Below are positions 8,101 to 17,343 of a stretch of 64,000 bases of DNA, one piece after another; the stretch's first letter is position 1; the number at the start of each line of letters is the position of its first letter. Origin of the DNA: Streptomyces beihaiensis. GTDB taxonomy: Bacteria > Actinomycetota > Actinomycetes > Streptomycetales > Streptomycetaceae. The DNA lies in contig NZ_JAPHNL010000310.1 of NCBI RefSeq assembly GCF_026274175.1, positions 1 to 64,000 of the forward strand, given 5' to 3'. Made by a program: the position numbers and the translations under genes. The notes beneath the pieces were generated by a model. The model saw only the letters and a program-made list of their open reading frames with translations, was not told where the DNA came from and did not search any database.

Positions 8101-11045
8101 CTGGCTGGCCGGCCGACGGGCCGGTCGCGCAGGCAGTCCCTCAGCAGTTCGGCCAGGTGGCGCGGGCGGCGGTCGGAGAGCTGCGTGATCTGGGTGCGGC
8201 AGCTGTAGCCGTCGGCGAGCACCACGGTGTCGGACGGCGCGGCGCGCAGGGCGGGCAGCAGGGCGTGCTCGCCGACCGCGACCGACACGTCGTAGTGCTC
8301 CTTCTCGAAGCCGAAGTTCCCGGCCAGGCCGCAGCAGCCGGAGTCGAGCCGCCCGCTGTCCACGCCGATCCGGGCGAGCACCCGGTCGTCCGCCGCGCTG
8401 CCGAGCGTGGCGTGCTGGTGGCAGTGGGTCTGGGTGAGCGCGGTGACGTCCAGGCGGCCGAGGTCGGCGTCGGGGGCACGGCGGTCGAGGAGCTCGGCGA
8501 ACGTCACGGTCCCGTCGGCCAGGCGCCGGGCCCGGCCGTCGCCGGGGAGCAGCTCGGTGGCGTCGGTGCGCAGGAGCGAGGTGCAGCTCGGTTCGAGGCC
8601 GACGAGCGGGATGCCGCGCCGCAGGTAGGGGTCGACGGCCTTGAGGGTGCGGCCCAGGACCCGCTTGGCCATGTCGAGCTGCCCGGTGGTGTGCCAGGTG
8701 AGCCCGCAGCAGAGCCGGTCGGGCGGCAGGACGACGTCGAAGCCCGCGTGTTCCAGGACCTCGACGGCGGCGCGCCCCACCTGCGGCGTCATGAACTCGG
8801 TGAACGTGTCGGGCCACAGCAGTACCGTGCCGCGGCGTGCGCCGGAGCGCGGTGCGGCCGGTGCGGGCCTGCGCTCGAACCAGGTACGGAACCGGCGCCC
8901 GGCGAACGGCGGCACCGGCCGCTCGGGCGCGATGCCGCCCGCGTGCTTGAGGAGCCCGGCGGCGGTGGCGTTGCCGGTCAGGGCGTTGGCGAGGCGCGGC
9001 GCGCGACCGGCGAGGTGCGCCCACAGGGGCAGCCAGCCCAGCGCGTAGTGGGAGGCGGGGCGGCGCCGTCCCTTGTAGTGGTGGTGGAGGAACTCGGCCT
9101 TGTAAGCGGCCATGTCGACGCCGACCGGGCAGTCGCTCTTGCAACCCTTGCAGGACAGGCACAGGTCGAGCGCCTCGGCGGCCTCGCCGGACCGCCACCC
9201 GTCGGTGATGACCTCGCCCTGGATCATTTCGTGGAGCACGCGTGCGCGCCCGCGCGTGGAGTCCTTCTCGTCGCCGGTGGCCCGGTAGCTGGGGCACATC
9301 ACGCCGCCGGAGGCGGTGCGGCACTTGGCGACGCCGACGCAGCGGCGCAGCGCCTTGGACAGGTCGCCGTCGTCCGCGGCGAGGGCGAGGGTGGTGGTCA
9401 GGGGGAGGGCGGGCCGGTGTCCGGGGCGGATGCGGAGGCGTTCGTCGGCGCGGCGCGGGTGGACGAGGATGCCGGGGTTGAGCTTGTTGCCCGGGTCCCA
9501 GACGGCCTTGAAGTCGGCGAAGGCGTCGATGGCCTCCCGGGAGTGGACGAGCGGCAGGAACTCGGCGCGGGCCTGGCCGTCGCCGTGCTCGCCGGAGAGG
9601 GTGCCGCCGTGGCGGGCGACGAGCCGGGCGGCGTCCTCCATGAACGACCGGAAGTTCCGTAGGCCGTCCTCGGTGGCGTGGTCGAAGTCGATGCGGATGT
9701 GGACGCAGCCCTCGCCGAAGTGCCCGTACGGGGTGCCCTGGAGGCCGTGGTCGGCCAGGAGGCGGTCGAGGTCGCGGAGGTAGTCGCCGAGGTGCTCGAC
9801 GGGTACGGCGGAGTCCTCCCAGCCGGGCCATGCCTCGGAGCCGTCCGGGGCGCGGGTGGCGAGACCGGAACTGTCCTCGCGGATGCGCCAGAGCGCCGCC
9901 TGCTCGGCGGGGTCCTGTACGAGCCGGACCCCTGCCGCCCCGGTGTCCTTGGCGAGGGCGTCGGCGAGCGCGAGCGCTTCGGCGTGGGCTCGTTCGGCGT
10001 CGGGCCCGGGAGCGGGCTCGGGGTCGGGGTGGCCGAACTCGACGAGGAGCCAGCCCGCGCCGTCCGGCAGGAGCGCTTCGGGGTGGGCGTCGGGGACGTG
10101 GCGGCGCAGCGCGGCCACCTGGTCGCCGCCAAGCCCCTCGCAGGCGATCGGTTCGTGGCGCAGGACGTGGCGGGCGGCGTCGCCGGCGGCGGGCAGGTCG
10201 GCGAAGCCGAGCGCGACGAGGGTGCGGCGGGCGGGCAGGTCGACGAGCTTGACGGTGGCGGAGACGACGACGGCGCAGGTGCCTTCGGTGCCGACGAGGG
10301 CGGCGGCGAGGTCGAAGCCGTGTTCCGGCAGGAGGTGTTCGAGGCTGTAGCCGGAGACCTGGCGGCGGAAGCGGCCGAACTCCGTGCGGATCATGGCGAG
10401 GTGACGGTCCCGCAGGTCGCGCAGTCCGGCGTGGATCTCGCCGGTGCGGCCGCCGCCGTCGATGATCTGCTGGAGCTGCTCGGCGGTGAGGGAGTCGCTC
10501 AGCCGCATCCGGACTCCGTCGTACGTGAGCACTTCGAGCTCGACGATGTTGTCGGCGGTCCGGCCCCAGGCGACCGAGTGGGTGCCGCAGGCGTTGTTGC
10601 CGATCATGCCGCCGATGGTGCAGCGGGCGTGCGTGGAGGGGTCGGGGCCGAAGCGCAGGCCGTGGGGGCGGCAGGCGTCCTGGAGGCGGTCGAGCACGAC
10701 GCCGGGTTCGACGCGGGCGGTGCGGGTGCCGGGGTCGACGTCGAGAATGCGGTCGAGCCCGCGGGACGTGTCGATGACGACGCCGTCGCCGATGGCCTGG
10801 CCCGCGATGGAGGTGCCGGCGCCGCGGAGGGTGACGGGGACGCCGTGCTCGTGGCAGACGGCCAGGGCGGCGGCGAGCTCGTCGGTGTCGGCGGGGAGCA
10901 CGACGGCGGCGGGTACCTGCCGGTAGACGGAGGCGTCCTGGGCGTATTCGGCGCGGCGGCGACGGCCGAAGGCGACCTCGCCGCGGGGCACCGCGTGGTG
11001 CAGGGCCCGGACGAGCGGCTTGAGCTGCGCGGCGGTCACGGTCAT
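8097..11045 (-). CDS. YdiJ-like FAD and Fe-S 2-hydroxyacid dehydrogenase
   Basis: A 982-residue fusion of a GlcD-type flavoprotein and a GlpC-type iron-sulfur protein. Residues ~40-270 are the FAD-binding type-4 domain (VTLRGAGTSIAGQAIGDGVV, TIGGMIGNNACGTHS); the FAD-oxidase C-terminal domain follows to about 540 (FGEGCVHIRIDFD). Fe-S segments contain CPSYRATGDEKDSTRGRAR and CLSCKGCKSDCPVGVD, and cysteine-rich CCG-type motifs are at DRLCCGLTWH and GCCGLAGNFG. The family oxidises D-lactate, D-2-hydroxyglutarate or related acids and passes electrons onward. AGGAG precedes ATG 11045. It lies 132 bases downstream of the aminotransferase on the same strand, so it is probably in the same unit. The exact substrate is not determined; D-2-hydroxyglutarate is attractive for a GABA-type pathway but is inference. 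Confidence 0.88.
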   Translation of the reverse strand: MTVTAAQLKPLVRALHHAVPRGEVAFGRRRRAEYAQDASVYRQVPAAVVLPADTDELAAALAVCHEHGVPVTLRGAGTSIAGQAIGDGVVIDTSRGLDRILDVDPGTRTARVEPGVVLDRLQDACRPHGLRFGPDPSTHARCTIGGMIGNNACGTHSVAWGRTADNIVELEVLTYDGVRMRLSDSLTAEQLQQIIDGGGRTGEIHAGLRDLRDRHLAMIRTEFGRFRRQVSGYSLEHLLPEHGFDLAAALVGTEGTCAVVVSATVKLVDLPARRTLVALGFADLPAAGDAARHVLRHEPIACEGLGGDQVAALRRHVPDAHPEALLPDGAGWLLVEFGHPDPEPAPGPDAERAHAEALALADALAKDTGAAGVRLVQDPAEQAALWRIREDSSGLATRAPDGSEAWPGWEDSAVPVEHLGDYLRDLDRLLADHGLQGTPYGHFGEGCVHIRIDFDHATEDGLRNFRSFMEDAARLVARHGGTLSGEHGDGQARAEFLPLVHSREAIDAFADFKAVWDPGNKLNPGILVHPRRADERLRIRPGHRPALPLTTTLALAADDGDLSKALRRCVGVAKCRTASGGVMCPSYRATGDEKDSTRGRARVLHEMIQGEVITDGWRSGEAAEALDLCLSCKGCKSDCPVGVDMAAYKAEFLHHHYKGRRRPASHYALGWLPLWAHLAGRAPRLANALTGNATAAGLLKHAGGIAPERPVPPFAGRRFRTWFERRPAPAAPRSGARRGTVLLWPDTFTEFMTPQVGRAAVEVLEHAGFDVVLPPDRLCCGLTWHTTGQLDMAKRVLGRTLKAVDPYLRRGIPLVGLEPSCTSLLRTDATELLPGDGRARRLADGTVTFAELLDRRAPDADLGRLDVTALTQTHCHQHATLGSAADDRVLARIGVDSGRLDSGCCGLAGNFGFEKEHYDVSVAVGEHALLPALRAAPSDTVVLADGYSCRTQITQLSDRRPRHLAELLRDCLRDRPVGRPAS

Positions 11046-11071
11046 GTGCGGCTCCTTGGGGCGCGGCTGAA

Positions 11072-11091
11072 GGGGCGCGGGGAACCGCGCG
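11072..11091. repeat. GGAA-loop hairpin repeat, copy 1
   Basis: GGGGCGCGGGGAACCGCGCG can fold as the six-base-pair stem GCGCGG/CCGCGC closed by GGAA, a GNRA-type loop. A second copy is at 11151-11170 in the same gap between the aminotransferase and dehydrogenase genes. This short element recurs in intergenic regions of many Streptomyces genomes (from general knowledge); its function is unknown. Confidence 0.6.
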
Positions 11092-11150
11092 GGAGGCGGC
11101 CGCCGCTCGCGGCCGCGCCCGGAAGGGCGCGCGGCGCGAGCGGGCGTTCG

Positions 11151-11170
11151 GCGGCGCGGGGAACCGCGCG
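11151..11170. repeat. GGAA-loop hairpin repeat, copy 2
   Basis: GCGGCGCGGGGAACCGCGCG has the same GCGCGG-GGAA-CCGCGC core as copy 1, 79 bases away and in the same orientation. It lies just past the aminotransferase stop codon, so in the transcript it would form a hairpin at the 3' side of that gene. Confidence 0.6.
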
Positions 11171-11177
11171 AAGGGCC

Positions 11178-12455
11178 TCAGCCCAGGGCCGCCGTCACCG
11201 ATTCCTTCCACAGCGCGAGCCCCTCGTCCACCTGGTCGGCCGTGATCACCAGGGGCGGAATCATCCGGACGACCTGCCCCTGCGTACCACAGGTCAACAG
11301 GAGCAGACCACGCTCGGCCGCGGCGGCGTGCACGCGGGACGCGGTCGCGCCGTCCGGTTCGCCGTCCGCCGTGACGAACTCCGTGCCCGCCATCAGGCCG
11401 AGGCCGCGTACGTCCCCGATGCCTCCCTGCCCGCCCACCGGACGGGCGGCGGCCACCTCCCGCAGGCCGGCGAAGAGCTGGGCGCCGCGCTCGGCCGCGT
11501 TCCGTACGAGCTTCTCCTCCTGGATGACGTCGAGCGTGGCGAGGGCCGCCGCGCACGCCACCGCGTTGCCCCCGTACGTGCCGCCCTGCGAGCCGGGCCA
11601 CGCCTTCGCCATCAGTTCGCGCGGCGCGGCGATCGCGGAGAGCGGGAAGCCGCTGGCCAGGCCCTTGGCCGTGACGATGATGTCCGGGTCGCCGGCGAAG
11701 TGGTCGTGGCCCCAGAAGCGGCCCGTACGCCCGAACCCGGTCTGCACCTCGTCGATGATCAGCAGGATCCCGTGCCGGTCGGCCCGCTCCCGCAGGCCCC
11801 GCAGGAACGCCGTGTTGGCGGGCACGTACCCGCCCTCGCCGAGCACCGGTTCGACGATGAACGCCGCCGTGTCCCGCGGCGCCGTGACGGTGGCGAGCAC
11901 CCGGTCGAGCTCGCTCAGCGCGAACCGGGTGACGGTCTCCTCGTCCATCCCGTACCGCGCGTAGTGGAACGGGTCGGGGAACGGCGCGAGCGCGACCCCG
12001 GGCATCAGCGGCCCGTACCCGGAGCGGAACTTCGTCGCCGAGGTGGTCATCGACGCGGCGGCCATGGTCCGGCCGTGGAAGCCGCCGTGGAACGCGACGA
12101 TGTTGGGCCGCCCGGTGGCCTGCTTGGCGAGCCGCATCGCCGCCTCGACGGCCTCGCTGCCGGAGTTCACGAAGAAGAGCGAGTCGAGCCCGGAGGGCAG
12201 CACCTCGCCGAGCCGCTCGCTGAGCGTGCGCAGCGGCTGGTGCATGACGGTCGTGTACTGGCCGTGGATGAGCTTGCCGGTCTGCTCCCGCGCGGCGGCG
12301 ACCACGCGCGGGTGGCAGTGGCCCGTCGAGGTGACGCCGATCCCGGCGGTGAAGTCCAGGTAGGCGCGGCCCGACTCGTCGTAGAGGTGGACGCCCTCGC
12401 CGCGGACGGCCAGGACGGGGGTGGCCTGCTGGAGGACGGGGGACAAAGCACTCAT
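11178..12455 (-). CDS. Class III PLP aminotransferase, GabT-like
   Basis: A 425-residue class III aminotransferase of the 4-aminobutyrate/ornithine group, which transfers an omega-amino group to 2-oxoglutarate or pyruvate. Seen motifs: the cofactor segment VNSGSEAVEAAMRLAK, FHGGFHGRTMAA, the Asp region IIDEVQTGFGRTG that contacts the PLP ring nitrogen, and the Schiff-base Lys in VTAKGLASGFPLS. GAGGAG precedes ATG 12455. It is divergent from the aldehyde dehydrogenase gene with a 147-base gap containing an operator-like site. Pairing with an SSADH-like enzyme suggests an omega-amino acid such as GABA, but beta-alanine or other substrates are equally possible. Confidence 0.9.
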   Translation of the reverse strand: MSALSPVLQQATPVLAVRGEGVHLYDESGRAYLDFTAGIGVTSTGHCHPRVVAAAREQTGKLIHGQYTTVMHQPLRTLSERLGEVLPSGLDSLFFVNSGSEAVEAAMRLAKQATGRPNIVAFHGGFHGRTMAAASMTTSATKFRSGYGPLMPGVALAPFPDPFHYARYGMDEETVTRFALSELDRVLATVTAPRDTAAFIVEPVLGEGGYVPANTAFLRGLRERADRHGILLIIDEVQTGFGRTGRFWGHDHFAGDPDIIVTAKGLASGFPLSAIAAPRELMAKAWPGSQGGTYGGNAVACAAALATLDVIQEEKLVRNAAERGAQLFAGLREVAAARPVGGQGGIGDVRGLGLMAGTEFVTADGEPDGATASRVHAAAAERGLLLLTCGTQGQVVRMIPPLVITADQVDEGLALWKESVTAALG

Positions 12456-12542
12456 GACGGCTCCTCGCTCGGCGGCTGAAGCGGACGGGGTCGTGGATCA
12501 GAGCGGACGGGATCACAGGCCAGAGGCAGGCCGCATCGTAGG

Positions 12543-12560
12543 ATTGTCAACAACCTGCAC
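12543..12560. promoter_or_regulatory. Operator-like site 1 (GntR regulon candidate)
   Basis: GATTGTCAACAACCTGCA lies in the divergent gap between the aminotransferase and the aldehyde dehydrogenase. Its 17-base core aligns with sites at 17515-17531 and 18788-18804 to give RYTGTCRACAAYCTRCA, centred on TTGTnnACAA-like dyad symmetry, the usual form of GntR-family operators. An eight-base direct repeat (ATGCAAGC/ATGCAATT) follows directly. Confidence 0.6.
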
Positions 12561-12602
12561 TCATGCAAGCATGCAATTCCGCCGCTGTCCATGAGGAGAG
12601 AT

Positions 12603-14090
12603 ATGAGCACAGCCACCGACCAGCAGACGCGGGAACACGCCGTCGTCGCTTCCGTGCCCGACGGCCTCTTCATCGGCGGCACCTGGCGCCCGGCCGCCTC
12701 TGGCGCCACCTTCGGCGTGGAGGACCCCTCCGTCGCCCGCGAGCTGCGCACGGTCGCCGACGCGGGCGCCGAGGACGCGCGCGCCGCGGCCGGCGCGGCG
12801 GCCGCGGCCCAGGGCGCGTGGGCGGCCACCGCGCCGCGCGAACGCTCCGAGATCCTGCGCCGGGCCTTCGAACTGCTCACCGACCCCCGGCGCCGCGAGG
12901 AGCTGGCGCTGCTCATGACGCTGGAGATGGGCAAGCCGCTGGCCGAGGCGCGCGGCGAGGTCGCCTACGCGGCGGAGTTCTTCCGCTGGTTCGCCGAGGA
13001 GGCCGTGCGGATCGAGGGCGGCTACCAGACCTCGCCGGACGGCAGGGACCGCTTCGTGATCATGCGGCACCCGGTCGGGCCCGCCTTGCTCGTCACCCCG
13101 TGGAACTTCCCTCTCGCCATGGGCACGCGCAAGATCGGTCCGGCGATCGCCGCGGGCTGCACGATGATCGTGAAGCCCGCCGAGCAGACGCCGCTGACGA
13201 TGCTGAAGCTCGCCGAGATCATGGTCGAGGCCGGGGTCCCCGACGGCGTCCTGAACGTCGTGACCACGTCACGGCCCGGCGAGGTCGTCGAGCCGCTGCT
13301 GCGCGGCGGGGCGGTCCGCAAGCTGTCGTTCACCGGCTCCACGCAGGTCGGGCGGCTGCTCCTGGAACAGAGCGCGCAGCACGTACTGCGCGTCTCGCTG
13401 GAACTGGGCGGCAACGCCCCGTTCGTGGTCTGCGAGGACGCCGACCTCGACAAGGCCGTCGACGGCGCGATGGCCGCGAAGATGCGCAACATCGGCGAGG
13501 CGTGCACGGCCGCCAACCGCCTCTACGTCCACGAGCGCGTGGCCGCCGACTTCGCCGAGAAGCTCGCCGCCCGGATGGGCGCGCTCACCGTGGGCCGCGG
13601 CACCGAACCGGGCGTCGACGTGGGGCCGCTGATCGACGAGGCGGGCCGCGGCAAGGTCACCCAGCTCGTCGCGGACGCCACGGCCCGCGGCGCCAAGGTG
13701 CTCACGGGCGGCGGACACGCCCCGGGGGAGGGCTACTTCTACTCCCCCACCGTCCTCACCGGTGTCCCGGCCGACGCGACCATGCTGCACGAGGAAATCT
13801 TCGGCCCGGTCGCGCCGATCCTCACCTTCGCCTCCGACGACGAGGCGGTCGCCGCGGCCAACGACACCCCGTACGGGCTCGTCTCCTACCTGTTCACGGA
13901 GAACCTGGACCGCGCCTTCCGCCTCGCCGAACGCCTGGAGACGGGCATGGTCGGCCTCAACAAGGGGGTCGTCTCCAACCCGGCGGCCCCCTTCGGCGGC
14001 GTCAAGCACTCGGGCCTGGGCCGCGAGGGCGGCCGGGTCGGCATCGACGAGTTCCTGGAGACGCGGTACCTGGCGATGCCGCTGGGCTGA
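12603..14090 (+). CDS. NAD(P)-dependent succinate-semialdehyde-dehydrogenase-like enzyme
   Basis: A 495-residue aldehyde dehydrogenase of the GabD group. It has VTPWNFPLAMGTRKIGPAIA (cofactor-binding), FTGSTQVGRLLLEQ (Rossmann glycine motif), the general-base Glu in LELGGNAPF and the nucleophile Cys in GEACTAANR. The family oxidises succinic semialdehyde or similar aldehydes to the acid. AGGAGAG immediately upstream selects ATG 12603; ATG 12591 overlaps this ribosome binding site. It would consume the aldehyde made by the neighbouring aminotransferase. The DUF3830 gene follows on the same strand after 69 bases. The precise aldehyde is not fixed by sequence. Confidence 0.9.
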   Translation: MSTATDQQTREHAVVASVPDGLFIGGTWRPAASGATFGVEDPSVARELRTVADAGAEDARAAAGAAAAAQGAWAATAPRERSEILRRAFELLTDPRRREELALLMTLEMGKPLAEARGEVAYAAEFFRWFAEEAVRIEGGYQTSPDGRDRFVIMRHPVGPALLVTPWNFPLAMGTRKIGPAIAAGCTMIVKPAEQTPLTMLKLAEIMVEAGVPDGVLNVVTTSRPGEVVEPLLRGGAVRKLSFTGSTQVGRLLLEQSAQHVLRVSLELGGNAPFVVCEDADLDKAVDGAMAAKMRNIGEACTAANRLYVHERVAADFAEKLAARMGALTVGRGTEPGVDVGPLIDEAGRGKVTQLVADATARGAKVLTGGGHAPGEGYFYSPTVLTGVPADATMLHEEIFGPVAPILTFASDDEAVAAANDTPYGLVSYLFTENLDRAFRLAERLETGMVGLNKGVVSNPAAPFGGVKHSGLGREGGRVGIDEFLETRYLAMPLG

Positions 14091-14159
14091 CGCCGACGCG
14101 ACGACCGGCACGTACCGCACCGAACGACCGCCCACCGACCGACCGGAGTTGCCACGCAC

Positions 14160-14690
14160 ATGGACCGCATGGACCGTTTCGTCACCGTCTCCCTGCCCAA
14201 GCGCGGCGTCAGCTGCACGGCCAGGCTGCTCTTCGACCGGGCGCCGATCACCTGCGGGGCGATCTGGGACGCCCTCCCGCTCGGCAGCGACGTGTACCAC
14301 GCCAAGTACGCGCGCAACGAGATCTACACGCTCGTCCCGGCGTTCGCCCCGCAGGAGCCGCCGCTCGAGAACCCGACGATCACGCCGATCCCGGGCGACC
14401 TGTGCTACTTCACCTTCTCCAACACCCAGATGAGCACGGCCAGTTACGGCTACGAGGCCGCCGCCGAGCGGCAGGGCGGCCAGGCCGCGCACGCCGACCG
14501 TGACGTCGTCGTGGACCTGGCCCTGTTCTACGAGCGCAACAACCTGCTGATCAACGGCGACCAGGGCTGGGTGCCCGGCATCGTCTGGGGCACGGTCACC
14601 GAGGGCCTGGACCGGATGGCCGACGCCTGCCAGGACCTGTGGCGGGCGGGCGCCCTCGGCGAGTCGCTGCGCTTCGAGCGGGCGGAGTGA
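14160..14690 (+). CDS. DUF3830 (cyclophilin-like fold) protein
   Basis: A 176-residue protein with the features of DUF3830: KRGVSCTARLLFDRAPITCG, the SDVYHAKYARNEIY segment and the DLCYFTFSNTQMS segment. It has no signal peptide or membrane segment. The family has a cyclophilin-like beta barrel and is seen next to amidases and Asp/Glu-racemase-type enzymes in bacteria, but has no established reaction. GGAG at 14145-14148 precedes ATG 14160; ATG 14169 is an alternative. It follows the aldehyde dehydrogenase gene and is convergent with the amidase gene, so it probably belongs to the same catabolic unit. Confidence 0.82.
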   Translation: MDRMDRFVTVSLPKRGVSCTARLLFDRAPITCGAIWDALPLGSDVYHAKYARNEIYTLVPAFAPQEPPLENPTITPIPGDLCYFTFSNTQMSTASYGYEAAAERQGGQAAHADRDVVVDLALFYERNNLLINGDQGWVPGIVWGTVTEGLDRMADACQDLWRAGALGESLRFERAE

Positions 14691-14749
14691 CCCTGACGAC
14701 GTGAACGGCGCCGGTGGGACTCCGGCCGGGCGGGCTCAGCCCACCAGGC

Positions 14750-16318
14750 TCAACCCACCGGCCCGGCCCCCACCACGCCCGCGTCCACCACACCCGTGTC
14801 CACCACACCCGCCTCCCGCAGCGACTCGTGCAGCACCGCCGAGGCGCGCAGCACCAGCGCGTCCCGGTGCCGCGCGGCGACGAGCTGCGCGCCCACCGGC
14901 AGGCCCGCGGCGGTCGTGCCGCAGGGCACCGTGGCGGCGGGCTGCTGGGTGAGGTTGAACGGGTACGTGAACGGGGTCCAGCCGGTCCACCGGGTGTGCG
15001 GCCCGCCCGGCGGCACCTCGACGCCCGCCTCGAACGCGGGGATCGGCAGCGTGGGCGTGAGCAGCAGGTCGTACGTCTCGTGGAAACGGCCCATGTGGAC
15101 GCCGAGCGCCATCCGCTCGTCGACCGCGCCGAGGTAGTCGAGCGCCGTCATCTCCGCGCCCTGGCGGCAGACGTCCTGGAGTCCGGGGTCGAGCCGGGCG
15201 AACTGCTCGGGCGTGAGGTGCTCGACGACGCGGGCCGCACCCGCGAACCACAGCGTGTGGTACGCCGCGACGGGGTCGGTGAGGCCGGGGTCCGCCTTGC
15301 CGCCCTCCTCCACGTCCGCGCCGAGGCCCGCCAGCAACCCGGCCACGGCGCGCACCCGTTCGGCCACCTCCGGGTCGACCGGGGCGCCGCCGAGGGTCGG
15401 GGCGTACGCGATGCGGAGCCCGCCGAGCGCCCCGGCGGTGAGCGCGTCGGCGACGGCGGCGCGGTAGCTGCCGGCCGGCGGTTCGAGGGCCGACCAGTCG
15501 CGGGGGTCGGGCCGGGTGAGGACGTCCATGAGCAGCGCCGCGTCCTCCACCGTCCGGGTCATCGGCCCGGCGTGCGCGAGGGTGCCGAAGGGGCTGGCCG
15601 GGTAGAGCGGGATACGCCCGTACGTGGGCTTGAGGCCGAAGACGCCGCAGAAGGCGGCGGGGATGCGGACCGAGCCGCCGCCGTCGGTGCCGACCGAGAG
15701 CGGCGCCATCCCGGCGGCCACGGCGGCCGCGCTGCCGCCCGACGAGCCGCCGGACGTGGTGGCCGGGTCCCAGGGGTTGCGGGTGACGCCGGTCAGCGGG
15801 TTGTCGGTGACGCCCTTCCAGCCGAACTCCGGTGTCGTCGTCTTACCGACGAGCACCGCGCCCTGCTCCCGCATCCGGGCCACGCACGGCGCGTCCTCAC
15901 CCCACTCGCGGTCGGCCGCGACGCTCAGCGAGCCGCGCAGCGTCGGCCAGCCCTTGGTGAGCAGCAGGTCCTTGATGGAGGCGGGCACCCCGTCGAGCAG
16001 CCCGAGCGGCTCGCCGCGGCGGCGCCGTTCCTCACTGGCGCGGGCCTGCGCGAGCGCGGTGTCACGGTCGACGAGGCAGAAGGCGTTCAGCGGCCCGTCC
16101 GCCGCCTCGATCCGGTCGAGCACCGACTCGGTGGCCTGCACGGGCGACAGCTCCCCGCGCTCGTAGGCGGCGAGGAGCTCGGTGGCCGTCATGGCGTACG
16201 GCTCGCCGGCGGACGAGACGGGGGTGGTACGGGCGGGAGCCGGCTGCGCGGGCCGGGAAGGCTGTTGCGGCCGCGGGGGCCGGGAGGGCTGTTGCGGCTG
16301 CGTCGGCTGTGTCGTCAT
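14750..16318 (-). CDS. Amidase signature family hydrolase
   Basis: A 522-residue amidase signature enzyme with the Ser-cisSer-Lys triad: Lys in PASIKDLLLTKGW, the glycine/serine stretch TSGGSSGGSAAAVAAGM, and nucleophile Ser in GTDGGGSVRIPAAF. It should hydrolyse an amide to acid and ammonia. ATG 16318 shares one base with the stop codon of the upstream dehydrogenase, so the two genes are translationally coupled. Two parts look added: residues 1-40 are Pro/Gln-rich repeats (TQPQQPSRPP), and the C-terminus carries a DTGVVDAGVVGAG repeat encoded by a short tandem repeat at 14766-14815. Substrate unknown; a maleamate- or omega-amide-type compound would fit the neighbours but is inference. Confidence 0.9.
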   Translation of the reverse strand: MTTQPTQPQQPSRPPRPQQPSRPAQPAPARTTPVSSAGEPYAMTATELLAAYERGELSPVQATESVLDRIEAADGPLNAFCLVDRDTALAQARASEERRRRGEPLGLLDGVPASIKDLLLTKGWPTLRGSLSVAADREWGEDAPCVARMREQGAVLVGKTTTPEFGWKGVTDNPLTGVTRNPWDPATTSGGSSGGSAAAVAAGMAPLSVGTDGGGSVRIPAAFCGVFGLKPTYGRIPLYPASPFGTLAHAGPMTRTVEDAALLMDVLTRPDPRDWSALEPPAGSYRAAVADALTAGALGGLRIAYAPTLGGAPVDPEVAERVRAVAGLLAGLGADVEEGGKADPGLTDPVAAYHTLWFAGAARVVEHLTPEQFARLDPGLQDVCRQGAEMTALDYLGAVDERMALGVHMGRFHETYDLLLTPTLPIPAFEAGVEVPPGGPHTRWTGWTPFTYPFNLTQQPAATVPCGTTAAGLPVGAQLVAARHRDALVLRASAVLHESLREAGVVDTGVVDAGVVGAGPVG

Positions 16319-17343
16319 CAGGCACCTTCCTCGGGTGCGGTCGGCGCGCTCGGCTCGGCGGCCGCGACCGGTACGTAACCCAGCTTCTTGTCCACCACGT
16401 TGCGCAGCGGGCGGCCGGTCCGCCAGCGCGCGAAGTTGTCGGCGAAGACCGCGGCGAGATCGTCGAGCCAGCTGACGGTGTCGGCCGACATGTGCGGCGA
16501 CACGAGCAGGTTCGGCGCGTCCCACAGCGGACTGTCGGCGGGCAGCGGCTCCTGCCGGAACACGTCGAGCGCGGCTCCCGCGAGCCGCCCGTGTTCGAGC
16601 GCGGCGAGCAGGTCCTTCTCGACGACCATCGGGCCGCGCCCCACGTTGACGAACCGGGCGCCGCGCTTCATCCGGGCGAACGCGGCCGCGTCGAAGAGGT
16701 CCTCGGTCTCGGCGGTCAGCGGCGCCGCGCACACCACCCAGTCGGCCCGGGCGAGGAGTTCGCCGAACTCGCCGAAGGCGTGCACCGTGCCGACCTCCGG
16801 GTCGCCGTCGCGCCGCGAGCGCCCGACGAGATCGACCCGCAGTCCGAGCGCGCGCAGGGTGCGTACGACCGCCCGGCCGATCGGCCCCCCGCCCAGTACG
16901 ACCGCGTACGTGTCCGCCACCCGCTCGGTCACCCGGTGCTGCCAGACGCGGCCGCGCTGGCGCTCGTACGTCCCCGCGAAGTCCTTGGCGAGGGCGATGA
17001 CCTGCCCGGCGACCCACTCGGCGATGGGCTGCTCGAAGACGCCGCGCGAGTTGGTGACCAGCGTGTCGGAGTCGCGCAGCGCCGGGAACATCAGCCGGTC
17101 GACACCCGCGCTCGCGGTGTGCACCCAGCGCGGCCCGCCGCCTCCCCCTGGCCAGGCCGCGGGCAGCGCCTCGGTGCCGAACTCCCAGACCAGGAGCGCG
17201 TCCGCGGCCGGCAGCTCGGCGGCGAGCCGCGCCTCGGGAACGCAGACGAGGTCGGCGTGGGCGGCGACCTCGTCGAGGCCGTCCGGGCGCCGGTCGGCCA
17301 GGACAAGGACCCGCGGGACGCGTCGGCTTCGGGGCTTCGTCAC
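16318..17343 (-). CDS. D-isomer-specific 2-hydroxyacid dehydrogenase
   Basis: A 341-residue NAD(P)-dependent dehydrogenase of the D-2-hydroxyacid family. The Rossmann motif is VLGGGPIGRAVVRTL; the catalytic Arg is in VCAAPLTAETEDLF-following sequence, the Glu in FRQEPLPADSPLW and the His in LVSPHMSADT. It interconverts a 2-oxoacid and the D-2-hydroxyacid. It is the first gene of a coupled pair with the amidase and is read divergently from the first maleate-isomerase-like gene across a 394-base gap. GhrA-like glyoxylate/hydroxypyruvate reductases are in the same family, so the substrate stays open. Confidence 0.9.
   Translation of the reverse strand: MTKPRSRRVPRVLVLADRRPDGLDEVAAHADLVCVPEARLAAELPAADALLVWEFGTEALPAAWPGGGGGPRWVHTASAGVDRLMFPALRDSDTLVTNSRGVFEQPIAEWVAGQVIALAKDFAGTYERQRGRVWQHRVTERVADTYAVVLGGGPIGRAVVRTLRALGLRVDLVGRSRRDGDPEVGTVHAFGEFGELLARADWVVCAAPLTAETEDLFDAAAFARMKRGARFVNVGRGPMVVEKDLLAALEHGRLAGAALDVFRQEPLPADSPLWDAPNLLVSPHMSADTVSWLDDLAAVFADNFARWRTGRPLRNVVDKKLGYVPVAAAEPSAPTAPEEGA

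Noticed and set aside
6727-12516. Very long minus-strand frame of 1929 codons
   Set aside because: It is a shadow frame antisense or out of frame to LCP4, the dehydrogenase and the aminotransferase. It is Arg/Pro/Ala-rich with no domain and arises from high third-position GC.
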